In this document: piece after piece, positions 30,871-44,100 of the stretch
How the letters are laid out: each line of letters starts with the position of its first letter
How positions within the stretch are numbered: position 1 is the first letter of the stretch
Source: Bombyx mori
Lineage: Eukaryota; Arthropoda; Insecta; Lepidoptera; Bombycidae
Direction of reading: 5' to 3'
DNA length: 64,000 nucleotides
Assembly (NCBI RefSeq): GCF_030269925.1
Contig: NC_085107.1
Location: 3,782,001-3,846,000 of the forward strand
The notes under the pieces: model-generated
Database searches by the model: none
Told to the model about the DNA's origin: nothing
Seen by the model: the letters and a program-made list of their open reading frames with translations, nothing else
Program-made: the position numbers and the translations under genes

Positions 30871-33800
30871 TCACTCAAGTTGTCTAGTCGTCTGTGTACT
30901 TCTACCAACAGTATTAACTCGAGAGGCTGCATCGGCCTTTCGACATTTCCTGACTTCAAACAATACTCGTTGAATATCAGCTACGCTTTGCGATTTCGGC
31001 GGGAGTCTGTCGTAGGGAGTGACCACTTGACTAACGTCAACAGATTCCGTATCAACAATCTCGTTACTGACCAAGAACATCCCCAGATTCAATTTCAGTG
31101 ATATAGTTCCAACCCTAAACAACAGGTAAATGTTCGTTTGATCGATCACTCTTAATGAAAACTGTTGATTTATTTTGAAAGCCTTCATTCGAATTTGAAA
31201 TGGCCTAAATTTTTTGAGTAATTTATCAGATTTCTCTTTGACTTGATTTTCCAATTCAATCTCAAGCATTTCTGGATTCTTCGATTGTTCTCGTGTTGCA
31301 TCTTTGTCTTCGTTCACGAATTCAGGAAATGATGAATTAATATTCTTCTCGTACGTATCAATGAAGACCGACTCCAATACAAGAGGATCGTTCAGGTCGT
31401 GCCATTTCCATCGGGTGAACGGTGCTATTTTTGAATCGCACACAATCCCTTCAAATTGATTGTATTTCAACCTAAAATAAATACATTTCTTTAATGCGTG
31501 TTTTCATAAGTGATTTAGATATGATTTTTACTGGTGGTAGGACCTCTTGTGAGTCCGCACGGCTAGGTACCACCGCCCCGCCTATTTCTGCCGTGAAGCA
31601 ATAATGCGTTTCGGTTTGAAGGGTGGGGCAGCCGTTGTAACTATACTGAGATCTTAGAACTTATATCTCAAGGTGTGTGGCGCATTTACGCTGTAGATGT
31701 CTATGGGCTCCAGTAACCACTTAACACCAGGTGGGCTGTGAGCTCGTCCACACATCTAAGCAATAAAAAAAAAAGAAAAAAAAATATATGCATACTTAGG
31801 CGCATAAATATGGAAACATAGTAAATATTTCTATTAATCAACGTAAAGCTCATAATGATTGTTTACTTGAATATAAAACGTGCTTAAAGTTACCTGGTGT
31901 TTCCAAAATCATCGTAAACAACACCATTTCCTAAATAGTCAAAGGCTGCCAAAATGCTTACGCGAACTGGTTTACCATTAAGGCTTTCTCCAGAACCATA
32001 CACGACATATCTCTGATCTGCCAACTTCTCTAAAAATTTATAATATTTTCATGTTGTTTTATTTTTACCAGTGTCCAACTTTAACGTAATTTCCCTGAGA
32101 AAACGTGTATGTAGGCTACGAGAATACATTTAGAGGAATTTGGAGTTAAATTTTATACCTTTGAGTTTAGAAAGTATACAAGATATAAATGCATCAAGTC
32201 TCCAATTTTAAGTACATATATCTAAACTGTAATCCCAACATCAGAGACACTATCATTACAACGACGATCTTCAGTTTTACCTCTGTTCGCAGTAAAACCA
32301 CCTACCATTCGTTATTTGTGGCGATCACACTTGTTATATTACGCCAAGAAACTACAGTGCAGTCTAATTATATTATAATATATTCTGCAACTTTCAATAC
32401 AGTTTTCTGTAAATTTCAATTTGCTTTAGGGTTGTAATTATACACTTAATCTGATATTTTTACAGCCCCTAATAACTCAAGATCGCAATTTTCAGCGCCG
32501 CATAGATAGGCCCATCGTGGCTTGCATCCAAAGTTGAAGTCTTCACAATACCTACGTAATTTGGTGCACAAATAGATATGACGTTGTAACAAGCTATACG
32601 ACACAATCACAAATTAAGTCTTATTACCAATAAAAAGCATATCTATCTTGAACAGTACCTTTAGCTTGGTAATGATGTAACGCTACATTTCCATTTTTAT
32701 AAAACCATCTACCGTGGCCGGTCTCATCTATTTCAGCTAGAACTTCGCCGGAATTGTAGTGCATAATTTTTTCCTCCCTGTGCCTTTCGAACCAATCACC
32801 TTCAAGACTAGCTGGCACCATTTTGTAAATATTAATCTAAAAATACCAATTACAAAACGACATTTCTTGTAAAAATTGAAGAACCTCAAAATATTTTTTG
32901 AAACAAAGGCATGGTCTTCGATGGAAGTGAAAGATCTCAAAACATCGAAATTGAAGAGCTCCTTATCTGACACTTGGCCAATCGAAGAGACTAATTCTGT
33001 CAGATCATATTTCAATCGATCATTTCAAGAGAAAGGGCGAAGATCGTAATATAAACAGATCTAACAAAAGTCTTATTAATTGGCTCTATGCCATAATACG
33101 GTAATTGCCAATGTAGATGAGTTTCAAGGTCACCTGTTGAGAAACACTACAAGACCATGATCAGTTCCTAACACTACAAATTCTTCTGTTGATTGTTAAT
33201 TGTCTATTAATAATAATTTTAGTTTTTTGTTTGTAATGGTAGAAGTAATATTTTGTTAGCGGTCCCTTTTTATTGTCATGCGGTAGTAATGAGCTATTGA
33301 GGCTATAGCTTATATTACATCGAGTAATTTATTCGATACCACTGAGCCAATCTGTACTTTACCTGTCGATAATAGCTACGTCACAATCGACCGTCACGTA
33401 ATCGTTGTGAACCTTTAATTTGGTCAGAAGCGCTTCAGTGCTGTCAATGAATACATAGTAATTTAATTATTGTAGATTCATATGACTGCAATTAGCAAAA
33501 TATATCAATTAGGGTAGCAGTTATGGTTGTTGCTTAAAATTGTATCCCAAAACTGACTATCTTGGCTCATTTGGCTTGGCTCAGTGAGCATTTTCTGCTT
33601 CCTTCTCTTCCACTAGTCTAACTGATCACAGTCAGAATTTTTTTAAAGAAATAGTATGTGACATTATCACCATTTATTTAATGAAGTAAAATTTTAATTC
33701 CATTTTTAGATACCTTACGCATTATTTTTGTAGTTGGTAATTTTGTCCAACCTTTTTCAATGAATTCCTTGTTCGATAATTGATACTTCACGATACCACT

Positions 33801-35355
33801 TAATGAAGTAGCCTGAAAAAATCTTAATTGAACATGATATTACTTATCTCATTATTTTCATTATAACTTATTTAAGATTGCTAACCGAGATATCACTATT
33901 TTGAACCATATCAGATTTAATCTTCATATTTTTATCAATGTTCTTTTTCAATTCTACGTTAGGACTTGATGTTGGAATTATTTCAGTAAAAGGATCACTA
34001 CAGTCTATATTTGCCTTAAATATTATTGGCTCGAAGGGATTATGTTTTTCATAAGCAAACGAAAACGGCACAATTTTAGTGTCTTGGATCATATCCTTTG
34101 GTTTGCTTGGTTCAAAATCACCACATTTTAATGAACTTTCTGATGATAAATCTACTACTTCTTGTTTTTCTTTTACTTTTATAGTGGGTAATTTTCCAAA
34201 ACTTGGTAGTTGAGTCATTTTGGGTTGTTTGTTTATTTTTTCTTTAACGTTCTTAACCTTTTCTCTGTTTTTCATCATTTTTAACAAAATAATGTCTTCA
34301 GAATCCATTCCTGTTTTTTTCTGATTTTCTTCTATTTGCAATTTCGATTTTAAATTTGATTTTTTTTTCTTTTTAAGACATTTTACTGGTGTTCTCTCGG
34401 CGATATTCTCTTTATGTGCAGATTTGTTAATAATATCCAGACTATGTTTAGATTCACTTTTCTCCAGAATACAAATACTATTTAAATGTTCGTTGTCCTT
34501 AAACAGAGCCTCCACAGAGGTCCTCTCTTCTTTGTTCAAATAGTATTTGCAAACGCATCCTGCACTGTTGGTGTTAGACGGCACAACATATAGACTGTCT
34601 TCTGACCGATACCGTTTGATAAAACTCTGAGTGTTAAGTTTCGAAATTACTTTTTTAAGGACTTTGCATTCAGAAATATTATCATTAGAAACCAAGGGTA
34701 GTGCCGAATAGAGAAACGTGCTAAGCTGCGGGTTACGAATAAATGAAGGATCATCCAAGTGTTTCAGTAATCTTTGGAGTTCGATAGCTGAACCATCATA
34801 CATTTGATGCTTGCAACAAACATTTTCTTTTAGAATTGATTCTAATAATGTTTTTAATTTAAAGACCCACGTTTTCGTTTGAGTCTCTATATCTGCATAT
34901 TCATGATCTTTGTTTCTTTTAAACTCGCTTACAATATATTCGCATTTTTTACATTTATTTTGAGGATTAGGCTTACGACAGAATTTACATATTCCCACGA
35001 CACTGTCACCTTTTATTTCGTTGATCTCATTAAGAAGAGAGCGTACTCGTTGCAATAATGATTTACAGTGATAACATTTTGTTTGGTAACCACCTATATA
35101 AAAATAATAGTGATTTAGTTCATTACGAATAAAAGAATAACTCTTCTCCAATGAATTATTTCGAGAACAATCGAACTAATTTTACGTCATTACATATTAT
35201 ATACAGCTTAACTTACATAGCTCTCGAAGGTACTCATTTTTTTTAAGATTTCTTTCGCTTGTATTGTGAATTAATACGTTTTCATTTCTTTTTACATTTC
35301 CAGACTCTTTTATCTGGTAATAAAGTATTAAATTAAATAGTTGTCTATAAATCAT
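30871..35355 (-). CDS. Six-exon protein with N-terminal Cys pairs and FAM194/ERICH6-like C-terminal region
   Basis: Exons on the minus strand: 35217-35355, 33886-35093, 33714-33812, 32659-32836, 31894-32029 and 30871-31471 (TGA). All phases agree, giving 786 residues. The start ATG at 35355 is the first in frame after a stop. The donor at 33886 (GTTAGC) is the weakest junction. Near the N-terminus are CYHCKS and CKFCRKPNPQNKCKKC, a possible zinc-binding module; the middle is Lys/Ser-rich and low-complexity. The C-terminal exons read KYQLSNKEFIEKGWTKLP, DWFERHREEKIMHYNSGEV, GHGRWFYKNG, FDYLGNGVVYDDFG and LKYNQFEGIVCDS...WKWHDLNDP. This resembles the FAM194 (ERICH6) conserved region as I remember it. 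Function is unknown; the family call is moderate, the gene structure good. Confidence 0.7.
31530..31783 (+). repeat. Bm1 SINE in the last intron of the FAM194-like gene
   Basis: 5'-truncated Bm1 from actggtggtag to the caataaaaaa tail, between the exons at 31471 and 31894; antisense to the host gene. Confidence 0.9.
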
Positions 35356-35489
35356 AACTTTACTAAACAAAATGTTTGGAGATATCTTCCTTTTTTAATA
35401 ATTGGGAAATGCGAATAGAAAATAATAAGATATGTAATTTAGTTTGAATTTTTATTCTCTAAAACACATCTAGAAGATATAGAATAGAT

Positions 35490-35935
35490 TTTTATTTTTT
35501 ATTGCCGTATAGGCAGACGAGCGTACAGCCATACGGAGTACATATGGAGTGGTTACCGTCGCTCATGGACGTCAGCAATGCCAGGGGCAGAACCAATCCA
35601 CTGCCTACTGTTTAATACTCTCCACAAGCCTCGTTTGAAGAAGGACATGTCATAGCGGTCAGGAAACACCGTGGAGAGGAGCTCATTCCATAGCTGGATG
35701 GTACGTGGCAAAAAAGATCTCTGGAAACGCACTGTGGATGAACGTAGTGGCTCGAGGTAGTATGGATGAACTCTACTCCTGGCAGGCGGTGCGATGGTAA
35801 AAGCGAGATGTCGGTATCATCTCGAACAATTACTCAAAGCACTCCCCATGGAACATACGGTACAGAATACAGAGGGAACCGAAGTCCCTACGCAGTCCCA
35901 GAGGTTCCAAAAAATTTATATTTTCAAGCTCAAAT
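35490..35935 (-). pseudogene. LINE ORF2 C-terminus and 3' UTR fragment
   Basis: Read in reverse, the tail frame gives VRFQRSFLPRTIQLWNELL and VFPDRYDMSFFKRGLWRVL, as in the end of several lepidopteran LINE ORF2 proteins. The 3' part is the same tail (gcgacggtaaccactc) found at 21205, 45958, 55010 and 59370. Confidence 0.7.
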
Positions 35936-36146
35936 TTAAATAACCTCAAAATCTAAGTTAATAAATGTTTGGTCAAAAGTTTCGTAAGCCTTTTCGCAAC
36001 GATATCAAACACTAAAATCGTGAACCGACCTTTTATTTATTTGCTTTTTCGTTGAATGTATTAGTAAAGTATGGAGATCAGTTTGGTGGGAATCTGTGGT
36101 TATCTGTGATCATCGTGTGATTTGTAAGTAGCTATCGTCTATGCAT

Positions 36147-36420
36147 GTCTATTTTTTTCCATACCTATTCGCTGGTAGCTTAAAAGGCTATTCCAGCTAC
36201 GCCCGGACGGGTAGATGAGCTCACGGGCTCAACCTGAGAGAATTTGCTAACACTGGCCCTAGCAAGAACAGTGCTTCGCAGAATCTATCACCGAATCGCG
36301 ACCCACTGAGAAGATCCGGCGAGAAACTCAGTGGACTGTGTCTATGGGTTAGTTCGCTCGCCGAACTCTTTGTCGTAATCGACAAGTTCGTCGAGGACGG
36401 TGACCGGTGCTTGGGGGACC
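36147..36420 (-). repeat. Jockey-type LINE 3' end fragment
   Basis: Inverted: a T run at 36150, the gagctcacgggctcaacctg segment, the gatccggcgagaaactcagt block, then weak coding similarity to the Arg-rich ORF2 tail. Confidence 0.7.
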
Positions 36421-36439
36421 TGAAAGGCAGGCAGCAGCT

Positions 36440-36530
36440 TGGCTCTGCCCCTAGCTTTCCTGAAAGTCGACGGCAACCACTCGCCATTAAGTGGGCCGTA
36501 TGCTCGTCTGTCTACATGGGCAATAAAAAA
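36440..36530 (+). repeat. LINE tail fragment
   Basis: ggcaaccactcgccattaag to a caataaaaaa tail, in sense, adjoining the inverted jockey fragment. Confidence 0.55.
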
Positions 36531-37333
36531 AAGCGAGAGTGAATCCGAAGATCCGACAAGAAATGTTTCCGGCGACAGTGGCTTTACTTTACCCCGTCGC
36601 GATCGGATAAGTATCTCTGTAAGCCTAACGTCATGTATACGCCACTAAGTCTAACTGCTAGTTATCACACTATACCACTGGTTACGATCGATCACATCTT
36701 TGATTTGGGTATATTTTTCATTATTTCACAAAATGTAATCTGGCTTTTTAAGTGTTTGCGTTTCGCTTTAAGTATTCATTCGCGTGGGACGTCAAATACA
36801 TAGATATCAAAAACAGAATTTAAATGGTGTATGAAATTTGCACATGAAATAAGTTGTTGTCTCGTTAAATTGAGTACTTAAATTATTAAATAATAAGTAA
36901 AATTTCCGTGTACGGTTCAAAGAGAAATAGCGACTTCCTGTTAGACGTTGGAATATTACGGTAATGATAAAATAAATACCTTCAAATAATTCCGCCCGTG
37001 AACGTAAACATTGAGACCAGAATTTTTGAGCTCAACAATCTTATCGAAATCTCTGGAACATTTGGTATTGCAATTCTTGCAAATTGAAAGCCTGCAAATT
37101 GGTTTACGCGTGAAATAGTTAACAAATATAGTTATATCGTTGTTGTTTTTTTATATATTTACCGGAAGTCGTTCTCCATTTTCTCTCTTCGTTTAAGTTC
37201 GTGAAATATAATAAGTGTATAATCTATGTTCGTGAATTCAATTTGTGACTTTTATTTGAGAGGTATGTTATCTTGAAAGAATCATTCTGTTCGGAATTTC
37301 AAGAGATTTCAATTTAAAAAGAAGGAAGAGGTT
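36531..37333. other. Intergenic, nothing recognised
   Basis: AT-rich with no convincing gene or repeat. Confidence 0.4.
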
Positions 37334-37334
37334 C

Positions 37335-38250
37335 TTTTTTTTTTTTTTTTATGATTGAAAGTTTATTGGTGGCCCGAAGGCCTTTCCAGTTTCACCAGGA
37401 CAGGTGGGCGAGCAAAGGCTCAGCCAAGAGGGGTGGGATTTGCTAACAACTGCCCGAGCGCCTCCGAAGGAGACCTAACAACTCAAGAGCAATTGTTTCG
37501 CGAATGAATCTACTACCGGATCGGAATCGCGACCCACTGAGAAGATCCGGCGAGAAACTCAGCGGGCTGATGCATGGGTTAGGTTGCACGTCGACCTCTT
37601 TGTCGAGTTCGACGAGTACGGTTACCGGGGTCCCTAAGCCTGCCCCTAGTATTAGAGCTGAAGGCATCTAATGCAAAGGTTATTGGATCTGATGGATCCG
37701 TAAGGACGTGTCTAGGGCGTCGACGGTGACTGGCTCCTGCATGATCAGGATTCGGGGAGTAGTCAGCGGCGGCAACGATAAGGCGATTATCATGACGCAT
37801 AGCCTTATCGAAGTATCGTTCCGACGCTGACTTCATGTATTTCCGAATTGATTCGAGGCCCAGGTCGTCGTGTAGGTCAACGTTCCTCACGAACCACGGA
37901 GCCCCGACAGCTAACCTGCAAAAGCGGGATTGTAGGGATTGGAGGGTGTCTATGTGTGTGCGGGCCGCGTGAGCGAACACTACACTCGCGTAAGTCATGA
38001 CGGGCCTTATGCAAGTTTTGTAAAGTGTCACCTTGTTCCGAAGGGACATTTTACTCCGCTTACAGATCATGGGGTAGAGTCTACCGAGAATAAACGCGGC
38101 ACGGTCACGGACTGATTTTATATGCGGGCGGAATGTCATCGATGCATCCAGGGTAACGCCCAGGTACTTGACCTTCCTGGCCCAGGGTATGGGTTGTCTA
38201 AAGAGGAGGATTAGGAGGATTAGGAGGAGGAATCTCACACCCCCGATTAG
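37335..38250 (-). mobile_element. 5'-truncated jockey LINE copy with an inverted 5' end
   Basis: Poly(T) at 37335-37350, then the 3' UTR and the last about 210 ORF2 codons (37579-38205), almost identical to the full copy at 11954-17103 (for example Ser to Gly and Ile to Thr near the C-terminus). At about 38205 the match stops at full-copy position 16233. It is followed by about 35 bp in the opposite orientation matching 16201-16232, with an extra ggatta repeat. Confidence 0.85.
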
Positions 38251-38687
38251 TTTTTTTATTGCTTAGATGAGTGGACGAGCTCACAGCCCACCTGGTGTTA
38301 AGTGGTTACTGGAGCCCATAGACATCTACAACGTAAATGCGCCACCCACCTTGAGATATAAGTTCTAAGGTCTCAATTATAGTTACAACGGCTGCCCCAC
38401 CCTTCAAACCGAAACGCATTACTGCTTCACGGCAGAAATAGGCAGGGTGGTGGTACCTACCCGTGCGGACTCACAAGAGATCCTACCACCAGTATTTACG
38501 TAAATTATAATTTTGCGTGTTTGATTTTTATTACACGATGTTATTCTTTCACCGTGGAAGTCAATCGTGAACATTTGTTAAGTACGTATTTCATCAGAAA
38601 AATTGGTACCCGCCTGCGGGATTGGAATTTACTATTGCATCGCTAGATACGAATGCACTGGACGTCTTATCCTTTAGGCCACGACGA
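38251..38687 (-). repeat. Bm1 SINE, full-length, abutting the truncated LINE
   Basis: Complete Bm1 in reverse. Its tail joins the inverted LINE piece directly with no spacer; the head ends ccacgacga at 38687. Confidence 0.93.
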
Positions 38688-39282
38688 GTTTCTACACGGC
38701 ATTTAATGAAATCGTACTGAAAAAATTTTACCACTTCTAATGTTACTGTTTTATGACCGCAACACAATAATAATTAAACAGCATCCAGCTGGTCTCATAA
38801 CAATCTTCTAAGGTAGCAACGGAACCCTAAAATGAATAATCACAAGTTGATCGAATTTGTATATTTGATTTATGTAACGTTTTCGTAATGTTTTTAAGGT
38901 TTAATAAAATGATTTAACTTCAAATATTGTTATTTCATTCCTTGTTAGGTTTACCAAATATTAAAATATTGGTATTATATTCTATTCCGTGGTATATATT
39001 ATATATTCCGAATTATTTGCGTCACAAGCCCCTATCAAAATTGTGGCTATATTTACGAACACGATATATTTATTTTGAATTTGAATTTGAATATACATAT
39101 ATTAGTAATTTTAGTCCCAACTTTTTCATATCATATTTTTTTATTGTACCTAACACTACCTTTACTAGAACTATACACTTTTTGGATGTAAGTTTGTAAG
39201 AGTCTTGTGAATTTATAAAGAGTACGAGTATGTTGGTGCGTCGCTGAGTACAAAAAATTGAGAATCGCTGTTATACAATAAT

Positions 39283-39541
39283 AAATAAATAAATATTTAC
39301 TAACAATCACGCCACGTTAACTGGTCCCGTGATAAGTTCGTAAAGAACTTGTGTTACAGGTACCAGATAACGGAAATAAATGTAAGATTTTTAATATACA
39401 CATACATATATTTAATATACATCCATAACCCTGGAAAAGACATTTATATTTATCATACAAATATCTTCCCTTGACGGGATTCGAACCCGCGACCTCCTTG
39501 TGCAGTGACCATGTCACTTACCACTACACCAGACGGCCGTT
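39283..39541 (-). repeat. tRNA-derived SINE (not Bm1)
   Basis: In reverse the head has an A box-like tggtgtagtgg and a B box gggttcgaatcccg (39472-39490 region), then an unrelated body and an aaataaataaat-type tail at 39283-39300. The flanks cannot form an acceptor stem, so it is a SINE rather than a tRNA gene. Confidence 0.75.
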
Positions 39542-39542
39542 A

Positions 39543-40407
39543 ACAATGGTGGTCATTTATCTTACTTTTAATTACAAAATGAGCTTTACACGTGTAGAAG
39601 TTTATTTTCTGTTACTGATACTAATTAGAAACATTTAAAAAAGCACCCATAGCTCGTTCATTTTTTGAAATTGAAGATTAACATTTCTTCCTTAGCATTT
39701 TTTTTAATTTTGGCGGCAATTCAAAATTAAATCTGAATTTTATTTTGTTCAAAATAGGCAAAAATAAAAGTTTTGATGCGTCAACTAGGCAAATAATTGT
39801 TAATTTACATATTATTATATATCATACGTGGGCGTACAGAAGAATAGCTGAAGATTTTAATTGATCTGTTAAGAAAGTTTTTAATGCAATTGATCATTAT
39901 AAAGCACATGGAACTGTTGAAAATGTTCTTAGAAAGGCTCGGCCAAGAAAAACCTCTCCCAGAGAAATACGCTAATCATTCGTGTTGCTAAAAAAGACCC
40001 AATTAAAGGCTCCAACCAGTTTTAAAATGAAGTTTTTTCGCGTGATGACCCGAGAAACATTTCGTCAAGACTGATACGCCAAAGATTAGTGGAACCTAAA
40101 TTGTTTGGAAGAGCCTCTCGAAAGGTACCGCTTCTTATCAAGCAACACCGAGAAAAGCGATTATTATTCCCTAAAAAAATATGTTAATTGGACATACCTT
40201 AAAACTGATATAAGTAAATGTTTGTCCGTAATGTAATATTGAAATTGCACTTGTATAGTGGGATTTGTTTTTCTAATAAATGATAAATCGTTGTACATAT
40301 TGTTGTCCTATTTATTGTTTAATTTCAAAATAAAAACGATTGCGGTGAAGTATCTTACATAATGTCAAGAACCGTTGGTAGTGTTTCTAATTAAACGACC
40401 ACCACTG
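39543..40407 (+). mobile_element. Degenerate Tc1-like transposon
   Basis: The right end carries cgaccaccactg followed by TA. The left end, caatggtggtcattta at 39544, is a plausible partner. Between them (39835-40185) lies a broken transposase N-terminal half: RRIAEDFN, ARPRKTSPREIR, VAKKDPIKGSNQF and RLIRQRLVEPKLFGRASRK are recognisable in shifting frames. The catalytic half is missing. Confidence 0.72.
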
Positions 40408-40409
40408 TA

Positions 40410-41181
40410 TATGGTGTACATATAAAAGTAAACGTGATTATGACTTTAATTAAGATTAATTGACTAGAAATGACCTAGAATAATAGGTAAATCAGAAAGC
40501 ATCAAATCGAGCGAAAAAACAGCGAAACGACAATTATATTAAATTTACATGGCATAATGAAGGTTACCAAAAACACACACAGCCCACTGAATTTCGTGGC
40601 GCTACAGTAACAACCGGGTACATTTTAAAAAGGCGCTGAAAGTTATTAGAATAAGATAGAGAAATAAAAAAAGACGAAAGAAATGTAAGCACAACAAAAT
40701 CATAAAAAGTATCTTATTTAAAGCTGATAAGAAAATGCAATCGATGTCTTGACGTAATAATTTTTTAGGTTGAACTTACGAAATTAGTTTAGACTACGTA
40801 AACATGTGAGGTCTTGTATATTACACTGTCACTAAGTACTCTAGTCATTAAATTTCTTAACTCAGCATACTTCAATCAGCTAACAACTGCTCAATTCATA
40901 TCATACCCTGTGCCTATGCTAGCGACATTCTGTAGGATTTTTGAACTGTTATTTAGTGCTGAAAGTGGGACACTTTTTCAAGCTTCTTCCATATTATTAT
41001 GAGACGGTTCACGGTTCTCCTTACCTCTACCCTTCATAAGCAGAAGATAGCATCTAATCAAAATGACATTGACAACAAATCGTCAGTCATTATTAGTCAT
41101 TCATTAATGTCAAGTCCATTGGGTCGAGAAAAGTGAGTTCCGTCTGGTTCTGTCTGGAATTTAAATTATTTCTAACAAAAA
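40410..41181. other. Intergenic, 5' flank of the LETMD1-like gene
   Basis: No gene seen. About 40999-41035 contains a segment found inverted just upstream of the 46770 start codon. Confidence 0.45.
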
Positions 41182-44100
41182 ATGACGATTCGACGAATAA
41201 TTACGATGTCTGGAACAATACTACAATACAATCGTTCAGCTCCAATAATTATTAATAATTTTCAACTATTGAATCAACCCAGGTGAGACGAATTCTGTTG
41301 TACTTCAACTCTTGAAATTGTAAACAAATCCTAAAGCCAAAAAACATCTCTGATGTAATTTATAATTGTGATATGTATTAACATCACCGTTGGTTTAAAA
41401 ATAGAATGTAGATCAGCTTCTGTTCTTAGTATTGTTGAAAAATTGAAGCCTAAAAATAATTCAATACGTATTGGTGCTTTAATGTTTAAAATACGCCTTA
41501 ATGCATCTTTTAATTTGTTATATGAAAAAAAAAATTAAACTCTTCTGCCTAATCATCTCAGATGAGCTTATCTAAGTTCTTCAATAAAAGCCACACAAAT
41601 GCAGCCTAGGATTATCTAAGGCCGGACTATCACTACATCGTATAAAACAAAGTCGCTTTCTCTGTCCCTATGTATGCTTAAATCTTTAAAAGTACGCAAC
41701 GGATTTTGATGCGGTTTTTTTAAATAGATACAGTGATTGAAGAGGAAGGTTTATATGTATAATAACTTCCATTAAATAGTGGAGAAATCAATAATAAATT
41801 ACAGTTTCTGAAGCGAAGTGAGGGCGAGTCGCTAGTAGTAGTTATAAATAAATAAAATATGTGTCTGTTGTTGTTACAAGTATCCCTAATCACTTCTAAT
41901 ACTATATACTTGTTGCAACTGTTGTTGTTATAACAAGTATACATAATTACTCATATTTATAAATTGTATGGTATAATTTGTTTAAATTACATACTTTTGT
42001 TTTTGTGTCTATGAATAGCTGACCATGAAATTCAAGGTATCTTAATCTCGTAAACATTGTCATTATAAATTTCATTAAGAAAGGAAAAAACACCTTGCTC
42101 CTTGAGACATTGGTTAAGTACAAAAATATTGTCAAGCTTTATGTATCACTTTTTAATTCCATATTTATTGATTACTTCATAGTCTAGATTTATTTAGACT
42201 AATAAGTAGTTTGAATTTTTAAATAAACAAGAAACCTTAATATTAATGTTAATAAGAATGTGCCTACTGACAGTTAATTGGTGTATTATTTTAAACATTT
42301 TGTTTAGAAAAAAATAATGTCATGTGATCCTAATAGTTGGATAACCCTGTTTTACCTGAAAACATGAACCCTAATTGTCAGCTGTTTTTTGATTATTTTT
42401 ATAGTACATTAATGTAATAGAACTTATTGATTTTATTATCTAATTGTGATTGGAGTCACTAGAAGCTATCTACCTTTTTAGTAAATATTATCTTACACTA
42501 AGTACATTTCCATACATAAAATTTATTTATTAATATTGTATGCTCAATATATTGCTATTCCCCACATAAATTAACCAACATAGCTGAATTTTATCAAATT
42601 GCTTTCAGATTCACAACCATAACAAGGCTGAAACACACAAAAGCACTGAGAAGTGAAAAGGAAAAAATACGAACCTATTTTGTACAAAGATACATTGATT
42701 ATGTAAAGAATTACACAAAAGTTCTTGAGACGAGATTTCCAAATGCAGTCAAAATGTACAGAGTATTTAGTGTTGGTATCAAAGATTTCTTAAGAGATTT
42801 AAAAATGTATATTACATTGAGAATAAAAGTTGCTAGGGATCATGGTTTCTCGAAAATGAGCCGACAAGAAATTGAATTGTACACGAAGATGCCATCAGAC
42901 ATGTTGAGAATAGCACCTGTTTTGATATTGTCGGCTATACCATTTGGAAACTATATTATTTTCCCTTTAGCGTAAGTATTGATTAATGAAATAGACATTA
43001 TTTAAGTTGTATATAGTACACAGTCTAGCTACTGAATATGCTTTTGGAATAGAAGCAAGAACCCTTGAAAATATGAAATTGGTTGTGAAAACAGTAAGCG
43101 GAAAGCTATTTTTTTTTAATTATTATATTGCTGGACGAGGTCACGAGCCCACCTGGTGTTAAGTGGTTACTGGAGCCCATAGACATCCACAACGTAAATG
43201 CGCCACCCACCTTGAGATATAAGTTCTAAGGTATAGTTACAACAGCTGCCCCACCCTTCAAACCTAAACGCATTACTGCTTCACGGCAGAAATTGGCAGT
43301 GTGGTGGTGCACACCCGCGCGGACTCACAAGAGGTCCTACCACCAGTAATTACGCAAATTATAATTTTGCGAGTTTCATTTTGATTACACGATGTTATTC
43401 CTTCACCGTGGAAATCAATCGTGAACATTTGTTGAGTACGTATTTCATTAGAAAAATTGGTACCCACCTGAGATTCGGACACCGGTGCATCGCTCAACAC
43501 GAATGCACCGGACGTCTTATCCTTTAGGTCACGACGACTTCATATTAGCAAGCGGTTAGGATGCCTAAATGGTAATGCTAACTAGAGTGAGAATTCACCA
43601 TGTAATTACATCTCATTTGCATCTTAAAGCCTATAAAATACAGATTAGATAAAGGTCGAATGAAAATGATTGTGTTCTGAGTTAAAAATTTGTGTACATA
43701 ATAGAGGTTTTACCAACATAATTTTTCAATGATGTGGATTATATGCTGTGAGATCACCCCAGGTTGGAATGTTATATTCACATATCATTGATAGCCAAAT
43801 TTCCAGTTTGACCTCTCATACAAACCTACAGTTTGAGTAATAATGTCCACAAAGTGTATCATTGTACTTTACTTTTTAGGACATCAGTCAATCAAGGCGA
43901 ATCTGCTTATAGTTATAGTAGAATATAGTTATATTGATATTATGATACACAACAGTTTTATTCAAACCTCCTGAATCGCTTCACATGGCCCCAGAAAAAA
44001 AGTGTACTTTGATAGTGTCATAAAGAATAAATTTTACCTCTTGATGTATAATATTTTCTTCTCAATTACAGGTTTTTAAAGCCAAGGACTTTGCTGTGTT

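Noticed and set aside
39472..39541. Possible tRNA gene (A and B boxes in reverse)
   Set aside because: No acceptor stem pairing, and a SINE body and A/T-rich tail follow the head.
39738..39760. About 17 bp inverted match to the start of the 2.58 kb repeat unit (attttgaacaaaataaa)
   Set aside because: Short, AT-rich and isolated; likely chance.
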